The notes under the pieces were generated by a model that was given only the letters and a program-made list of their open reading frames with translations, did no database searches and was not told the origin of the DNA. A program made the translations under genes and the position numbers. Shown piece after piece: positions 61,582 to 64,000 of a stretch of 64,000 nt of DNA (its first letter is position 1; the number at the start of each line of letters is the position of its first letter). The stretch comes from Amia ocellicauda (lineage: Eukaryota > Chordata > Actinopteri > Amiiformes > Amiidae), in NCBI RefSeq assembly GCF_036373705.1, contig NC_089866.1, forward strand, positions 21,864,001 through 21,928,000, given 5' to 3'.

Positions 61582-63672
61582 CACACATTGGTAAACAATT
61601 TAGATATGTATAACTATACAACACAGTAGATACTGATAGTATCATTATATTTGTATTGTCGGTCATAAATGTTTAAAACAAGCAGAATTGTCACTCATGG
61701 TCAATGTTTAATGCAACTTGAGAAGAACAACATGGGCTTTGGTGCACGTTTGATTTCACAAGCTTTAAAAAATGTAATCTCCTCAGCACACACTGAAGAG
61801 CGGGTTTTGTTGTGCACCCTGGGAAACGATGTGCAACAGGAGACACCCGTGTTTATGTTGCTAAGGAACAGTGGGTGAGACAGCTGGGGCTGTTAGTGCT
61901 CAGTAGGCCTCGAGAAGCTTATCACAAAAAGCAGGGGTGTTTCACTTGTTTCAGGGAGACTCCCTTCTTATGACATAGATGCCATTGCCTGAGACCAATG
62001 CTGTTGAAGTTTTTCATTTACAATTTATTTATAATCCAGTGTCAGCACATCAAGTTATAGTTTTCTGGTCTGTTAAAAATATCTCCATGGATAAATATTA
62101 ATTTTCCTCACAGCAGCTGATCTGTTTTATATAAACCTGACAGGAGATGGCTCTGATCGTTCATTACATGCTAGCAATGTCAGCGTAATGCTTGGCTGCA
62201 TCACAACCGATGCTCCGGGCGAGTTTTTGCATTACAACAGAAACTCTTGTAGGTTAACTACAGGACATTTGCTAGTGTTCTGTAGTTTATGAGCTTTGCT
62301 GTCTTCAGAGTGGGCTCTTCTGATCGGTTGGTTGTAATAGATATTTATGGCATTAACTATGAAAGAAACCAAAAATTGCATATGGCTTTCTTGAACTTTG
62401 TATGATAGAATTGTACACCTAGACTGTATAAGAAAAATAAAAACAATTTGAGAGAATAATGAATTTCAAGATGGAAAGAAAAGGATGGGAATGCATTACC
62501 AGGACACCTACTGCCCTTATGCTTTTTTGTTTTTTAATAGGACTGTCTGAATTAATGTTATTCGGCACTTTGGCTAATATTTAAAAAATGTGATGTTAGA
62601 AATAACCCATGAACTTCCCACATTTTCTATTTTTATCTGGTAAAAGCCAAGCTCATTTTATCTGGGCTTAGTGGGTTTTCACCGCGTCATCCTGAGTTCT
62701 GGCTTATCTGGAGTTGTACCAGCATTTCTGTCTGCAAAATGATAAGTGCTATCTAATATGTACCTTTTATAGCAGTCCAAACTCTCCTGTCTTCTGAAAG
62801 TCGCATTCTCTCCTATAGATATACGTGTGTGGCCTTTTAGTTAACCATCCATACTATTTATGTGAGAGATGTCTTTTCACAACTCCTCGATCCAGGTAGG
62901 GTGGAATGAATTCCCAGAGCAACACACAATCCCTGTAGACTGGAAGCTCCCCGCTGGCAGATGAAATTTCAGCTCCTGTTACAGAGCACAATTAGGCTTT
63001 CTCGTATAATGAAGGAGTAGAGCCATCTCTTTGCGCAGAGCTACAGCAGGCAGGCAGTCAGGCACGGCTCTGAAGGCCCTTGTTGTGTTCTGCTCGGCAG
63101 GGCCTCTCTCACCTCCTGACTGGGAAGGTGGGTTGTTGTGAATGCAGCCATTTGCACTTCCCAGAAGACACTTCTGTTGCAGTGTTACTAAGGGTTAGGC
63201 ATTAAGGGGGCTCCTGTCAGCTGAGAATCAGCTTTTGCTAAATACAAAAGGACCGCCAGGCTTTTTGTTTTGGTGTGCTGGGTAGGAACAGTATCTGTAA
63301 GACAGCTGAATCAACAGATGTACCCAGGATGTGGAATGTGGCAGCCAGTGTGCACCACTCCCATCACCCCACACCGTGTGAGTGTGAGTGTGAGTGGATA
63401 CAATGGAGATCTTAGGAATGAAACTGGTTCTTGCGTATTGTGGGTTATAGAAATTCAGCACAACCTCTTCAGCACGAACAGGGTTAGACCATTAGTCCAG
63501 ATCTGTCCTGTAGCTGCTGTCACATCAATCTTTGTATTTACATTTTTAATTTCTGCTGCAGTGTCACTAGGTTATTAAGCTGTTTTTTGCATTTCTAGCT
63601 GGAAGAGTAACTACAAATGAAGAACTGGAAGACATGTTGGAAAGTGGAAATCCTGCAATATTCACGTCTGAT
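51458..63672 (+). CDS. STX2: STX2, syntaxin-2 (epimorphin), exons 1-7, 3' part outside
   Basis: Plasma-membrane t-SNARE that pairs with SNAP-25/23 and VAMP in exocytosis. Exons: 51458-51487 ([10 protein letters not shown]), 55533-55607 ([20 protein letters not shown]), 55717-55816 ([17 protein letters not shown]), 59304-59378 ([20 protein letters not shown]), 60015-60088 ([20 protein letters not shown]), 61336-61444 ([31 protein letters not shown]), 63599-63672 ([20 protein letters not shown]). Splice sites are GT-AG and phases fit. This is the N-terminal Habc three-helix domain and linker; the SNARE helix and membrane anchor lie to the right. SVDLRI and the RAN neighbour favour STX2 over STX1 or STX3, although several residues ([16 protein letters not shown]) also fit STX3. 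No break seen. Confidence 0.92.
51488..55532. other. STX2 intron 1
   Basis: About 4 kb, AT-rich, with no recognised transposon, exon or conserved motif. Intron 3 (55817-59303) is also without recognised features. Confidence 0.7.
60112..60958 (+). mobile_element. Tc1 deletion derivative, copy 3 (847 bp), in STX2 intron 5
   Basis: Same family and same internal deletion junction as copies 1 and 2, with ends CACCGATCAGCC and complement and TA duplications. It starts only 23 bases after the STX2 exon 5 donor (60089), in the same orientation as the gene. An extra short deletion of about 20 bp after AAAGGGGAGCAAAGG makes it the shortest copy. Confidence 0.92.
61537..61576. repeat. (TA)n microsatellite in STX2 intron 6
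   Basis: TA dinucleotide run about 100 bases after the exon 6 donor. The rest of intron 6 (61445-63598) has no recognised feature. Confidence 0.93.
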
Positions 63673-64000
63673 GTGAGTGTCCAGTAATGAAAGTGACTCT
63701 GTTATCATTATATTTGATGGATTTTTTAATTATCATTTATTTTTTACCTAGTTTAAAATATATCTTGTTAATTTCCAGTATTCTACTCCCAAACCATAAT
63801 TTACATTTATACTATGACCAATTAATAAAAAAGCTTTCCCCCAACAAAATGTCAGTTAGAAACAATTAGCAGCCCCCTCTGGTGGATATTTTGTAGAAAA
63901 TGTAAGTACTTTACTGAAACCCACGTCGTAGTATCTATCAGACCTTAACATTGATGTTTCCTATTTCTGTCTCACACATAGGCAGTTGTTGTGGTCAGTG

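Noticed and set aside
63982..64000. Possible start of STX2 exon 8 after CACATAG
   Set aside because: The following bases do not encode the expected linker (human IISDSQITRQ), and the window ends before this can be judged.

Overview
This window is vertebrate nuclear DNA, most likely from a ray-finned fish. The genes are split by GT-AG introns into short exons. Intergenic DNA is AT-rich and full of Tc1/mariner, TcMar-ISRm11, hAT, CR1/Rex1-like, L1-Tx1-like and DIRS-like elements. The order ADGRD1(-), RAN(-), STX2(+) matches, in flipped orientation, the STX2-RAN-ADGRD1 block known from human 12q24.3. No operons, CRISPR arrays, rRNA or tRNA genes were seen. The species cannot be fixed from the sequence.

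Layout. 1-4767 holds the 5' exons of ADGRD1 (minus strand: signal peptide and start of the pentraxin-like ectodomain), plus a possible extra glycosylation-rich cassette exon. 6127-8244 holds an intact-looking DD36E (Incomer-type) transposon and a decayed Tc1 derivative. 8.75-13.4 kb is a complete RAN gene (minus strand, 216 aa, six coding exons, non-coding first exon in a CpG-rich promoter). 14-15 kb carries a short block with a CTCF-like motif. 15.2-28 kb is a mosaic of transposable elements, including a CR1/Rex1-like LINE split by an intact-looking Tc1 element and a hAT relic carrying a 1-kb minisatellite. 28.5-29.3 kb is an intron-containing fragment of an eIF4G gene. 30-40 kb is mostly anonymous.

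40.5-49.7 kb is a diverged direct duplicate of the RAN 5' half, its promoter and the CTCF-like block, spread apart by later insertions: a Tc1 derivative, L1-Tx1 and DIRS fragments, and a 1595-bp element with 357-bp inverted repeats. A second Incomer follows. 51.2-64 kb is the 5' half of STX2 (plus strand, seven exons seen, continuing to the right).

RAN encodes the nuclear transport GTPase, STX2 a plasma-membrane t-SNARE and ADGRD1 an adhesion GPCR. They are neighbours by ancestry and nothing indicates joint function. The most interesting points are: the partial RAN duplicate, in which a 209-bp promoter block and a 147-bp CTCF-like block are almost unchanged while the rest has diverged; the long-inverted-repeat element, whose 9-bp target duplication is confirmed by an empty paralogous site; three Tc1 derivatives sharing one internal deletion; and the unannotated-looking ADGRD1 cassette exon.
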